64,000 nt of DNA from Paenibacillus sp. A3. GTDB taxonomy: Bacteria > Bacillota > Bacilli > Paenibacillales > NBRC-103111. Positions 9,773-18,403 of this stretch are shown here, one piece after another. Under the pieces are notes generated by a model that saw only the letters and a program-made list of their open reading frames with translations, had not been told where the DNA came from and searched no databases. Made by a program: the position numbers and the translations under genes. Position 1 is the stretch's first letter, and every line of letters begins with the position of its first letter. Location: the NCBI RefSeq assembly GCF_001399685.1, contig NZ_JTHN01000041.1, positions 1 to 64,000 of the forward strand, given 5' to 3'.

Positions 9773-11536
9773 TTACGGCTCGATTTGGACCGTCGGCAGG
9801 CTGGAGTTCACGCTGTTGAAGCCATTCAGCTCCAGCCCTTTAATCCGGCTGTTCGAGGCGCCGAGAATTTTGCGGTAGTTCAGCAGAATGTACGGCGGGT
9901 CGTCGCTGAGCTCTTTGTACAGCTCCTTGTAGGCCTGCTTCCGCTTCTCGAGATCGAGCGTGCCGACCGCTTTGGCCACCAGCTCGTCGACCTTCGGATT
10001 ATTGTAGCCGTTCGTGTCCGTGAAGCTGCCTTTATATTTCGAGTTGAACGACTGCACGCCGTCGTCCGGATCGATCAGAATCGCGGTCGAGAACGAAACC
10101 AGATCGTGCTCGCCCTTTTTCGATTTGGCCAGCAGGGCGTTGTAGTCCATCAATTCGGTTTGGAAATCGATGCCGATCGCTTTGTAGTTTTCTTTGGCAA
10201 TCGGGATCAGAATGTCGGTCACTTTCCCTTTGGAGCCGAAGTAACGCACCGACAGACGCTGTCCGTCTTTCTCGCGGATGCCGTCCTTGCCCGGCTTCCA
10301 GCCGGCTTCGTCCAGCAGCTTCTTCGCCTTCTCCGAGTCGAACGGATATGGATTGACGCCCTCTTCCGTGTACGCCCAAGAGATCGGGGCCACCGGCACG
10401 TTCGCCACCTGTCCGTAGCCTTGGTAAATGGTGTCGACGATTTTTTGACGGTCCAGCCCGTAGATGAACGCCTGCCTTACCCGCTTGTCTTTGAAGAACG
10501 GCTTCGAGTGGTTGAACTTGATGTACGAGTACGAGCTGGCCGTATAGACGTCGATATTGGCAAAACCAAGTGTCTGAAGCAGCTCCATGTTATCCTGGTT
10601 GCCCGTAAAGCCGGAGTAATCCGTCTCGCCGGTTTGGAAAAACTGGGTGGCGTCGCCCTCCGTCGTTTTGTAGATGAAGTGCTCGACGGCAGGTTTGCCT
10701 TTATAAAAATTCGGGTTGGCCACGAACCGGACTTCCTGCCCCGGAATGAACTTCTCCAGCTTGTACGGGCCCGATTCGAGCGGCTTGCTGTGCAACTGCT
10801 TGATCGAGTCGAGCTTGCCGGGCTTGTAATCTTTGCCGTAGTACGCTTTGGACAGCACCTGTCCGCCGAGCAGATACAAGGCTTGCGCGTTGACCTTGTC
10901 CGTCGTAATCTTGATCGTCTGCGGATCGACGACCTGGATGCCTTCGACCGTCGCAGCTTTGCCCTCTTTGTAGTCCTTGCCCCCTTTGACGGCGGCTTGG
11001 GCAATGTCGGTTTGCCCGTCGTACGCTGGGTCGTGCAGCAGCGTCAGCGTGAAGGCGACATCGTCGGCCGTAAGCGGCGAGCCGTCGCTGAATTTAAGCC
11101 CGGCGCGCAGCTTGAACGTATACGTCAGCTGGTCGTCCGACAGCTCCCACTTCTCCGCCATCCCGGGAATCGGCTTGCCGTTCTTATCGATGTCCACGAG
11201 TTGGGCGAACAGGACGGAGTTGACGTTGCCGTCGTAGCCGTTCTGATAAAAGTACGGGTTGAAAATGCCGCCCGGCTCGGTGAGCGAGACGACGAGCGTA
11301 TCGGTGCGCTTCTTCGCAGCCTCCGGAATCTTCGATTTGTCGGAGGCCGGTATCAAGCCGTCCTTAATGCCGGCCACCCCGTTCTGGCCCGCGCCAGGCG
11401 TTCCTACGGCTTCCGTGCCTTTGGCATCGCCGCCTCCGCTTGGCGCCGCCGCGTCTTGTCCGCTGCAGGCGGACAGAAGCAGCGAGCAGGCGACAATCGC
11501 CGATACGGATAACGTCAAGGCTTTTCTTCTCTTCAT
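9773..11536 (-). CDS. peptide ABC transporter substrate-binding lipoprotein
   Basis: About 587 residues, solute-binding family 5 (DppA/OppA). The start begins MKRRKALTLSVSAIVA and leads to the lipobox LLSACSGQ, so Cys is lipidated and the protein is tethered outside the membrane. GGAGGGGATC precedes this ATG. A longer frame upstream lacks a ribosome site and would bury the signal peptide. Family features are DGLTYTFKLR-like text (QLTYTFKLRAGLKFSDGSPL), YGLDRQKIVDTIYQGYG and a C-terminal KELYKELSDDPPYILLNYR. It captures peptides for the permease; substrate length is unknown. Confidence 0.92.
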   Translation of the reverse strand: MKRRKALTLSVSAIVACSLLLSACSGQDAAAPSGGGDAKGTEAVGTPGAGQNGVAGIKDGLIPASDKSKIPEAAKKRTDTLVVSLTEPGGIFNPYFYQNGYDGNVNSVLFAQLVDIDKNGKPIPGMAEKWELSDDQLTYTFKLRAGLKFSDGSPLTADDVAFTLTLLHDPAYDGQTDIAQAAVKGGKDYKEGKAATVEGIQVVDPQTIKITTDKVNAQALYLLGGQVLSKAYYGKDYKPGKLDSIKQLHSKPLESGPYKLEKFIPGQEVRFVANPNFYKGKPAVEHFIYKTTEGDATQFFQTGETDYSGFTGNQDNMELLQTLGFANIDVYTASSYSYIKFNHSKPFFKDKRVRQAFIYGLDRQKIVDTIYQGYGQVANVPVAPISWAYTEEGVNPYPFDSEKAKKLLDEAGWKPGKDGIREKDGQRLSVRYFGSKGKVTDILIPIAKENYKAIGIDFQTELMDYNALLAKSKKGEHDLVSFSTAILIDPDDGVQSFNSKYKGSFTDTNGYNNPKVDELVAKAVGTLDLEKRKQAYKELYKELSDDPPYILLNYRKILGASNSRIKGLELNGFNSVNSSLPTVQIEP

Positions 11537-11639
11537 GAATGATCCCCTCCGGCATGATCGGGAAGAAGGAAATAGTTCCAGTTTCCCTTTAAATTTATAA
11601 TTCCGATATGTATAATATGTTTTGCTGTGGATAAGCATC

Positions 11640-11678
11640 ATTATAGATATTTTACTTTGTTCTGTAAATAGAGAACAA
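11640..11678 (-). promoter_or_regulatory. promoter and overlapping dyad of the peptide ABC operon
   Basis: On the minus strand TTTACA, 17 bases, TATAAT form a near-consensus SigA promoter (-35 at 11663-11668, -10 at 11640-11645). The -35 is inside a perfect inverted repeat TTGTTCT-N8-AGAACAA (11657-11678), placed like a repressor site. The adjacent ArsR-type regulator is the obvious candidate binder; this is inference. Confidence 0.6.
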
Positions 11679-11906
11679 CAAAAATTTTCTCCACGTGAAG
11701 AATTTATGACGGAAAACGAATAAAAAGAAGGCCTCGGCCTATGAAAAAGTTCATGAGAAAGACAAGCTTCCGGAAATTGAAATGGCTGATTCTTGGGGAG
11801 GGCTTTGCGCAAAAGAGGTCATTTTGAGGGAGCTGGCACCGCATTCGGGAACGCCAAAGAACCTTCCGATGGTTCATCGCAAGGTTCGCGCCAAAGGCAC
11901 CCGCCG

Positions 11907-12821
11907 TCAATCGGCGAGCAGATAGCCTAACAGAGCGTCCTGCACCCCGCCGATCGCTTCCTTCCGCAGACTGTAAGCCACGGCCGATTCTCCGGACATG
12001 TGAACGCGCAGCAAACCGGCGGAACGGAGGTTGAAAATATGGTCGTGCGTGATCCCTTTGGAAATGCCGATATAGCGCACGATTTCGGTAAAGCTGCGGG
12101 GTCCGGCGTTCAAATAACGCAGGATGCGCAGGCGGCTTTTTTCGCTGAGGCTTCGAAGCTGCCGGTATAAGCGGCGGGACGGCTCGTCGGCCGGGTCGTC
12201 GTAGGAGCCGTCGACAGCATACTGGCAAACGGTCACACTGCCGAACGTATAAATAATGTTGGCCGGTTGAAAATGATACTGCGGCGACAATACCAGCTTT
12301 TCGCACTCGGTCCCCGGCTCGAAATACAGCCCGTTCGTAATCTGCTCGGCCAGCACGTCAGGCGGCAGCGCTCCGATCCGCGCGCGTCTGCCTGCGGCGT
12401 CCTCGCTCAGCCACTCCAGCAGCTTAGGGTCGGCGCCGGCGAAGTACTGCCGGTTCCATTCGGACAGCAGGTGCAGCCACCGGTCCCGGACCGCTCCCAG
12501 CTCGCCGGGGAACGAGCTCATATACGGGGCCAGCAGCTCGTACATTTCGCCCGCCGTCATCCGTTCGAACCAGGCCAAGAAGCGTTCCGCGTTTTCCTTA
12601 TGCGGACACAGGTACAAAAATAAATACATCAGCTTCCACTCCGCCGAAATCTCAGTTTTTTCCAGCGTCGAGGCGAATGGCTTGCTGAGCTTCTGCTCCG
12701 TTTGCCTGGCCCATTCGGAGCCGAGGTCGGTTTTTTTATAGAACTTTTTGCAAAGATACGTATGGAGGCTGTTCAAAAGCTCGTTAGCCGGGCCGAACGC
12801 CACTTCCAGTTCGTACGTCAT
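11907..12821 (-). CDS. ArsR-type winged-helix regulator with large N-terminal domain
   Basis: About 304 residues. The C-terminal 90 residues are an ArsR-like winged helix (LSEKSRLRILRYLNAGPRSF then EIVRYIGISKGITHDHIFNL). The N-terminal 200 residues match no domain I can name; they are helical and rich in Trp and Leu. AAGGAG lies nine bases before the ATG of MTYELEVAFG, so that start is preferred over one 18 bases upstream. Gene order places it directly upstream of the peptide ABC operon on the same strand, with a promoter and dyad between. Control of peptide uptake is likely but inferred. Confidence 0.75.
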   Translation of the reverse strand: MTYELEVAFGPANELLNSLHTYLCKKFYKKTDLGSEWARQTEQKLSKPFASTLEKTEISAEWKLMYLFLYLCPHKENAERFLAWFERMTAGEMYELLAPYMSSFPGELGAVRDRWLHLLSEWNRQYFAGADPKLLEWLSEDAAGRRARIGALPPDVLAEQITNGLYFEPGTECEKLVLSPQYHFQPANIIYTFGSVTVCQYAVDGSYDDPADEPSRRLYRQLRSLSEKSRLRILRYLNAGPRSFTEIVRYIGISKGITHDHIFNLRSAGLLRVHMSGESAVAYSLRKEAIGGVQDALLGYLLAD

Positions 12822-12966
12822 TCCGGAACACTCCTTCAAGCCATTTTCGGGTATCGTTTTTCAGACTTTGGCGATCCGGAAAACGGTATTTCGATTTTTA
12901 AGCAATTTTGATTTTAACACTTCATCGGAACAAAGAAAATCCCTCGACAAAGGAGCGTGACCGCCG

Positions 12967-13416
12967 ATGACTCCCTTCGACGCCTCTTCCCTGGTGCTGC
13001 TGCTGTTTGCTGCCCTCGGCATTCTGAGCGGCAATACGTCCATCACGATTGCCGTGCTCGTGCTGCTTTTATTGCGGGTGACGAACCTGCATCAAACGTT
13101 TCCCTGGCTGGAAAAGTACGGGTTGACCTGGGGAATCGTCATTCTGACCATCGGCATCCTGACGCCGATCGCTTCCGGCAAGACAAGCCTGCAGGACCTG
13201 CTGCACTCGTTCCTGCATTGGAAGTCGCTGCTGGCCGTGGGCGTCGGCGTTCTGGTCGCTTATTTGGGCGGACGCGGCGCCGCGCTGATGGCGAGTCAGC
13301 CGACCGTCGTCACGGGGCTGCTGCTCGGGACGATTCTCGGCGTGACCTTTTTCCGGGGCGTCCCGGTCGGACCGCTGATTGCGGCGGGGATTTTGTCGCT
13401 GCTTGTCGCGAAATGA
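12967..13416 (+). CDS. UPF0756 (DUF441) membrane protein, YtwI-like
   Basis: 149 residues, the usual family length, with four or five membrane segments: [63 protein letters not shown] and a C-terminal [20 protein letters not shown] segment with the conserved [14 protein letters not shown] end. The function of the family is unknown. AAAGGAGCG precedes the ATG. It is divergent from the ArsR-type gene and ends in front of a gap full of repeats. Confidence 0.88.
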   Translation: MTPFDASSLVLLLFAALGILSGNTSITIAVLVLLLLRVTNLHQTFPWLEKYGLTWGIVILTIGILTPIASGKTSLQDLLHSFLHWKSLLAVGVGVLVAYLGGRGAALMASQPTVVTGLLLGTILGVTFFRGVPVGPLIAAGILSLLVAK

Positions 13417-13487
13417 CATGCCACCGACGGCCTATGCGGGGCGCACGATGGCGGCATGCCCTCTGGCAGAAGACTCGCCGGAGCGTA

Positions 13488-13636
13488 CGGTGACGACATA
13501 TTCCCTGCAGGCCCCGATGGTCCGCCTGATGACGTCATCCCCTTAACATCACCGCTATAGCGCCCGATGACATCATTCTCCCTAACGTCCCTAATGTAGT
13601 ATCTGATGACGTCACTCACCCTAACGCCTATGCGGA
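13488..13636. repeat. four degenerate tandem units of about 38 bp
   Basis: Units begin at about 13488, 13525, 13563 and 13602. The last three share GATGACRTCA followed by a C-rich stretch and CTAAC or TTAAC; the first is TGACGACATATTCCCT. GATGACGTCATC is itself a palindrome. Unit starts are 37-39 bases apart. The first unit with its AGGCCC-GAT-GTCCGCCTG tail resembles, in reverse orientation, the tandem block at 5.42-5.52 kb. No coding potential is evident. This block, a terminator and a second repeat family fill the 13417-14093 gap. Confidence 0.6.
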
Positions 13637-13687
13637 GGGACGCAGTACGACATCCTGCCGATATCCCGCTTCGAATCCCCGCAGTGC

Positions 13688-13715
13688 AAAAAAGGCCGAG
13701 CGCATGGCCGGCCTT
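13688..13715 (-). terminator. rho-independent terminator, end of polyol operon
   Basis: On the minus strand AAGGCCG pairs with CGGCCTT around a short loop and is followed by TTTTTTGC. It is about 380 bases downstream of the HPr gene, the last gene of the operon. Confidence 0.65.
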
Positions 13716-13778
13716 CTGCTGTGCTGCGGGTGATAGAAACAAGAACCGCAATCGATTGCAGCTGCATTTTGTAAATAA

Positions 13779-13945
13779 AGGAAACAGGATGCGCTAACTA
13801 AGCGATCCAATTGTTCCACGATTCCTAGAGGAACTCGGATGCTTTAAGTGTGTCGAAAAATGTTCATGTTCCTCGAAATCGGCTTGTTAGCACATCCCAG
13901 TTCCTCTAATTTTTGAAAAGCGGCAAATCGAGCCGAATAGCGCAC
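13779..13945. repeat. intergenic repeat family, block B
   Basis: Three copies of the AGAGGAACTGGGATGCGTTA word: 13779-13797 (AGGAAACAGGATGCGCTAA), 13827-13847 (AGAGGAACTCGGATGCTTTA) and a reversed copy at 13887-13909. GTGTCGAAAAA follows at about 13850 and AATAGCGCACCT at about 13936, both matching block A at 5.65-5.84 kb. The rest of the gap to 14093 holds nothing recognised. Confidence 0.6.
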
Positions 13946-14093
13946 CTGGTTTCCCATAATTTAGCGGGCTGGCTGCCAACCCGGCGTAAGTCAGGCTCGA
14001 TCAAGCTAGTTCAAGCGTGCCACCCTTGAGCACTTCATTTCGAGCGCGCGTGGCGGCTCTGTTCCAGCTCCTCTTCCGACCGCCACCGGCCCG

Positions 14094-14351
14094 CTAGTCG
14101 CAGCCGCGGAGCAGCTCGCACAGCGCCCGGACCGCTTCCCGTTCATCCTCGCCCTCCGCGCTGACCCACAGGAGGCTCCCTTTCGGCGCTCCCAGCTGCA
14201 GCAGGCTGATGATGCTTTTTCCCTTCGCCTGCCGTCCTTCGAATTCCACCGTAATGTCCGCGCGGAACCGTTGGGCGGCAAGAGCAAACAGCTTGGCGGG
14301 GCGGGTATGAAGGCCTGCCTGGCATCTCACGGTGACTCCTTCTGTAACCAT
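14094..14351 (-). CDS. HPr-family phosphocarrier protein, operon-specific
   Basis: 85 residues, exactly HPr-sized. His15 in GLHTRPA is the phosphate-accepting residue and Ser46 in GKSIISLLQLG is the HPr-kinase site, so both phosphorylation positions of canonical HPr are kept. Cys10 and a charged middle differ from housekeeping HPr. GGGGAAGGGGC precedes the ATG; a longer upstream frame is rejected because it would add sequence unrelated to HPr. It follows mtlA by 13 bases and probably supplies phosphate to MtlA or to the MtlR PRD domains. Confidence 0.85.
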   Translation of the reverse strand: MVTEGVTVRCQAGLHTRPAKLFALAAQRFRADITVEFEGRQAKGKSIISLLQLGAPKGSLLWVSAEGEDEREAVRALCELLRGCD

Positions 14352-14364
14352 GCCCCTTCCCCTT

Positions 14365-16239
14365 TCATTCGTTCGTTTCGCTTGCCGGCTCCTGCAAAAA
14401 GGCGGAGACCCGACGGTGCATTTCCAGAGGACTTCCGGCATGCACGAGAGCTTGGACGGTTTCCGGCTTCTCGATCATAAAAGCGATCCGCGAGACCAGC
14501 CCCATCTGCTGCTCCCCGCCGACCACCGCAATGAGCAAATAAGCTTTGTTCCCTTCGTCGAACGTCACCCCGTCCGGGTATTGGGCGATTACGATGCCCG
14601 GCTTCAGGATGCCGGTATCGGCAGCCCCGACGCCATGAGGCAGGGCAACGCCGTTGCCGATGAAGGTGGACAGCACCCGCTCCCGCTCGATCATCCGACC
14701 GATATAATCGTCGCGGACAAGCCCCAGCCGAACCAGCAAGCCGCCGACCTGCCGGATCGCCTGCCACTTGTCGTCGGCTTGCGCCCTGATCAGCACATGA
14801 TCCGGTGTAAACATCGCCCCGTTTTCCTCGCTTTCCGGTTCGTTCGCGGAGCCCTGCAGCACCTCACTGCGAAGGCGGTCGATCAGACCGTCGTAAAAAG
14901 CGGCGTCGACGAAGGAGACCATCGACAGATGTTCCGGGCGGGGCGCGGCCTCCTGCGCCCTCGCCGTCAGCATGGCTTGCGAGATGACCAGATCCGCATC
15001 CGCGGGAATGCCGTCCACGGAGCAGTTGCCTACCTCGACGGGCAGGCCGGCTTGCTTTATTTTTTTGCGCAGCAGCGCAGCTCCCATCGCACTGGAGCCC
15101 ATGCCGGCGTCGCAGGCAAAATAAATTTTGCGGATCGTCTTCCGCTGTGACTCTTCTTTCAAGGGAATCTCGTCCTCGGATTTCTCGGATAGGTGATGAA
15201 CAGCCAATGCCGCCGGATCGTCGAAAGCCGGCCCGCCCTTCCACAAAAGGACCAGGTAACAGCCCGCAAAGCTGACCGCGGCGGAAGCCAGCACCCCGCC
15301 CAGCACCGGGAGGTGCATCCCCTTCGGAGCCATCAGCATAAGCGCGATGAGGCTTCCCGGAGAAGGGGTTGCGACCAATCCGGCCTGCAGCAGCACGAAT
15401 ACCCAATTGCCGGCCAGTCCCGCCGCGATTAACGGCACAATGACAAGCGGACGCATAAGCGCATACGGAAAATAAACCTCGTGAATGCCGCCGACAAATT
15501 GAATGAGCAGCGACGAGCGGGCGTTGTCCCGCGGTTTATTTTTCAGCAGCATATAATAGGCCAGCAGCAGGCCGGCCCCGGGACCGGGGTTCGTTTCCAG
15601 CAAAAAGAACACGGATTGGCCGAATTCCTTCGTCTGCTGGATGCCCAGCGGCTCAAAAATGCCATGATTCATCACATTGTTCAAAAACATCACCTTGCCC
15701 GGCTCCACCGCGAGCGCGACCCAAGGCAAATAGTTGGATTCCAGCATGAGCTTTGCCGCGCCATGAATGCCCTGCATGCCCAGAACGAACCAATGGGCCA
15801 CCTCCGCATAGCAGAACAGGCACAGCACGACGCCGATCAAACCCGCAGCTACATTATAGCACAGCAGCTCAAGCCCTACCGGAATGCGGTCCACCAGCCA
15901 CCGGTCCGTACGGGCAATGATCCATCCGGTCAGCGGTCCGACAAGCATGGCGGGCATCAGCATGCTGTAATCCGATGGGTTTCCGGCGATCATGCCGATC
16001 ATGACAAAGGAGGCGATCACGCCGCCACGGTGCGAGCCGATCATCCGCCCCCCGGTATAAGCGAACAGCAGCGGCAGAAAATATTTTAAAATCGGATTTA
16101 AAATGTCCTGCACCTCAGGGACCGGGAACCACCCACGCTCCCCGAACAGAACGCGGATCAGACCCAAGCCGATGAGACCGGCGATATTTTGGAACACCAA
16201 ATAGCTTAAAAAGCGGCCGATGCGATTGATGCGGTTCAT
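14365..16239 (-). CDS. mtlA: PTS mannitol-type transporter subunit IICBA
   Basis: About 624 residues with three fused PTS domains in the order IIC-IIB-IIA. IIC (about 1-340) starts MNRINRIGRFLSYLVFQN and has the conserved VMNHGIFEPLGIQQ and NPGPGAG segments. IIB carries Cys376 in FACDAGMGSSAMGA; IIA carries His535 in VALPHGVG. It takes up and phosphorylates a hexitol, probably mannitol. Its start overlaps the stop of mtlR by four bases. The three-domain fusion resembles the E. coli form rather than the split B. subtilis MtlA plus MtlF. No mannitol-1-phosphate dehydrogenase gene is nearby. Confidence 0.9.
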   Translation of the reverse strand: MNRINRIGRFLSYLVFQNIAGLIGLGLIRVLFGERGWFPVPEVQDILNPILKYFLPLLFAYTGGRMIGSHRGGVIASFVMIGMIAGNPSDYSMLMPAMLVGPLTGWIIARTDRWLVDRIPVGLELLCYNVAAGLIGVVLCLFCYAEVAHWFVLGMQGIHGAAKLMLESNYLPWVALAVEPGKVMFLNNVMNHGIFEPLGIQQTKEFGQSVFFLLETNPGPGAGLLLAYYMLLKNKPRDNARSSLLIQFVGGIHEVYFPYALMRPLVIVPLIAAGLAGNWVFVLLQAGLVATPSPGSLIALMLMAPKGMHLPVLGGVLASAAVSFAGCYLVLLWKGGPAFDDPAALAVHHLSEKSEDEIPLKEESQRKTIRKIYFACDAGMGSSAMGAALLRKKIKQAGLPVEVGNCSVDGIPADADLVISQAMLTARAQEAAPRPEHLSMVSFVDAAFYDGLIDRLRSEVLQGSANEPESEENGAMFTPDHVLIRAQADDKWQAIRQVGGLLVRLGLVRDDYIGRMIERERVLSTFIGNGVALPHGVGAADTGILKPGIVIAQYPDGVTFDEGNKAYLLIAVVGGEQQMGLVSRIAFMIEKPETVQALVHAGSPLEMHRRVSAFLQEPASETNE

Positions 16240-18362
16240 CGCGCCCCCCGAAAGAAGACGCCGGTTCGATTCATATATCCTTGCCCGATCACCGATTTCA
16301 GCTCCTTCTGCACCAAGTCGAAGGGAGCGCCGGCCACCGTCTCGCAAAAGTCTTCCTCAATCAGCATCGCGCTGATCTCGCCGATCATCTCGATATGCTC
16401 CTTCGGCGCGGATCGCGGAGCGAGCAGCAGCAGCACGGTCCGGACGGCGGCGTCCTGTCCTGGCGCCTGCCAGGAGAGAGGCTGCGCGAATCGCAGCACG
16501 CAAGCCATCAGCACCGGGACGGCCGTGCTGCGGCAGTGCAGCATCGCCAGCTTGCTTTCCTCCACGACGATGCCTCCGAGCTCTTCCCGCTGGAGCAAGT
16601 CGCCTTCCAACTGCGGCACGGGAATGCCGGGCACGACCGAACCGGCAAAAGCGGCAGCAACCGCGATGGCCTCCCTCTTCGACGCCGCTTCGAGTCCGTC
16701 GGCAAAAAACAGATGGTTCGTCAATTGAACGACGCCTTCGCCATAACGATTCACGGTCATTACGGTATCCTCGATTTCTGTATAAGCTTCACGGGCCGCG
16801 GTCCCGATGAGCGGCAGCCCGTGCAAATGCGTTTCGATCAGCTCGATATCGTCCTGCTCCAAAAACGAATGGACCACTACGACACGATGCTTATCATGCT
16901 CGAACGGCACGGTCGAGACGATCAGATCGATCGGCGAATGCTTGCGGATGGCTGCCTCCAAATGCAGCAAAGACACCGTATCGACGATATGAACATGCGG
17001 AAAGCTTTTGCCGATCTGGGCGGCCAGCAGCCGGGAGGTGCCCATGCCGCTGCTGCAGGCGAGAAGCACGCGGAAGCGCTGCGGCGAGGTCGTTTTCGTC
17101 CGAACGACGGCCGCTCCGAAGTGCATCGCCAGATAGCCGATTTCCTCCTCCGGCACCTCGGCTTGAAGCTCCTCTTGCAGGTACCGGGACGCCTTCGCCG
17201 CGGCCTCAAAAATATCCGGGTACGTCTCGCGGATATGGGCGAGCAGCGGGTTGCGGATTTCCATGTGCAGGCGAATCCGGTTGATCGCCGCCTCCAAATG
17301 TACCAGCAGCGCCTCGTACAGGGAGGGATCGTTTTCCAGCGTGAGCTTGAGCTCGTTCTCCACGATCCGGATCATCCGGGCGGCGTAAGCCTCCGCTCCC
17401 CTCTCCTGCGGCTCCCCGACCGGCGCAAGTATGCGCTTTCCCTTCGCTCCAAGCAAATGCATCGTAATATAGCCGACTTCGCTTTCCGGAATGTCGATGT
17501 CCAGACGGGCGCTCAGCTCTTCCGCCATCTGCTGTGCCCATTTGAACTCGCCCGCCGCCTTTAATTTGCCCAGCGCTTCGGCGTCGATCGAGATGTTTTC
17601 CCCGCTCTTAAGCCGCTGCACGGCCAGCGCAATGTGCACGACAAAGCCGACGTAGGCGCTGTCCGTCATCTCGTAGCCCCGCCGCATTTCGCTGCTGCGG
17701 ACGATTTCCTCGATTTGGCCGATGATGCCGGGATCGATAAAATGCAGCAGGTGATTGCGGATGGATAGCTCCAGCTTGCGCTGATTCGTAAACGACAGCG
17801 AATACGACGACAGCATGTCCATCAGTTGCTCCTGCGACAAATGCTCGTACAAGTGATCAATCATCGCGGCGCGGATGCTTTTCTCGTCGGCTTCAATGTA
17901 GACGCCAAGACCCGGCTTCCGCACCAGCGCGATCCGATGCTTCGCAAACCACGGCTCCAGCTTGTCCAGATCGTTGCTGACCGTCGCTTCCGTCACGTCC
18001 AGCTTGCTGCTGAAGTAAAAAAGCTTGACCGCTTCCCGCTTCGTCAGCAGCAGCCGGATCAGCAGATGCCTGCGCTCTTCCGGGGAAAAGATTTTGACCG
18101 AAGGGCTGGCGGACAGCTGCTGGAGCAGCTGCTTCCTGGCCGCATCGCTTCCTTCGACGCTCAGGCCGACGCCCGTTTTTTTGATCAATGTGACGCCGAA
18201 AGGGACAAGCCTCCGGCTTATCCCCTCCAGTTCCCTTTGCATGGTACGTACGCTGAGCCCCAGTTCTCCCGCCATCTCTTTCAGCGTAACGGGAGCCGAA
18301 GCCTGCAGAAGCAGCGCCAACATTTGCTTCTGTCTGGAATTTAACGTTAAGCGCGGCTCCAT
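16236..18362 (-). CDS. mtlR: PRD-domain transcriptional activator MtlR type
   Basis: About 708 residues: an N-terminal HTH (MLALLLQASAPVTLKEMAGE then LGLSVRTMQREL), a second Mga-like HTH, two PRDs with conserved histidines (HLLHFIDPGI, YITMHLLGAKG, HLEAAINR, YLAMHFGAA), an EIIB-like domain with CSSGMGTSRLLA, and a C-terminal EIIA-like domain. Such regulators read PTS phosphorylation and activate their own operon. GGAGGAGG precedes the ATG of MEPRLTLNSRQKQ; a longer open frame upstream overlaps the dehydrogenase gene and is not used. It sits between the dehydrogenase genes and mtlA. Confidence 0.88.
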   Translation of the reverse strand: MEPRLTLNSRQKQMLALLLQASAPVTLKEMAGELGLSVRTMQRELEGISRRLVPFGVTLIKKTGVGLSVEGSDAARKQLLQQLSASPSVKIFSPEERRHLLIRLLLTKREAVKLFYFSSKLDVTEATVSNDLDKLEPWFAKHRIALVRKPGLGVYIEADEKSIRAAMIDHLYEHLSQEQLMDMLSSYSLSFTNQRKLELSIRNHLLHFIDPGIIGQIEEIVRSSEMRRGYEMTDSAYVGFVVHIALAVQRLKSGENISIDAEALGKLKAAGEFKWAQQMAEELSARLDIDIPESEVGYITMHLLGAKGKRILAPVGEPQERGAEAYAARMIRIVENELKLTLENDPSLYEALLVHLEAAINRIRLHMEIRNPLLAHIRETYPDIFEAAAKASRYLQEELQAEVPEEEIGYLAMHFGAAVVRTKTTSPQRFRVLLACSSGMGTSRLLAAQIGKSFPHVHIVDTVSLLHLEAAIRKHSPIDLIVSTVPFEHDKHRVVVVHSFLEQDDIELIETHLHGLPLIGTAAREAYTEIEDTVMTVNRYGEGVVQLTNHLFFADGLEAASKREAIAVAAAFAGSVVPGIPVPQLEGDLLQREELGGIVVEESKLAMLHCRSTAVPVLMACVLRFAQPLSWQAPGQDAAVRTVLLLLAPRSAPKEHIEMIGEISAMLIEEDFCETVAGAPFDLVQKELKSVIGQGYMNRTGVFFRGAR

Positions 18363-18403
18363 TGCAGCGTACCTCCTCCGTTCCTTCGTTGTCTTGAAAT
18401 CGA

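Noticed and set aside
9785-11512. A 575-codon open frame antisense to the peptide-binding lipoprotein
   Set aside because: Same pattern of Arg/Val-rich reverse reading; the opposite strand encodes a complete family 5 binding protein with lipobox.
11537-11812. N-terminal extension of the peptide-binding protein
   Set aside because: It would bury the signal peptide and crosses the promoter; GGAGGGG marks the downstream ATG.
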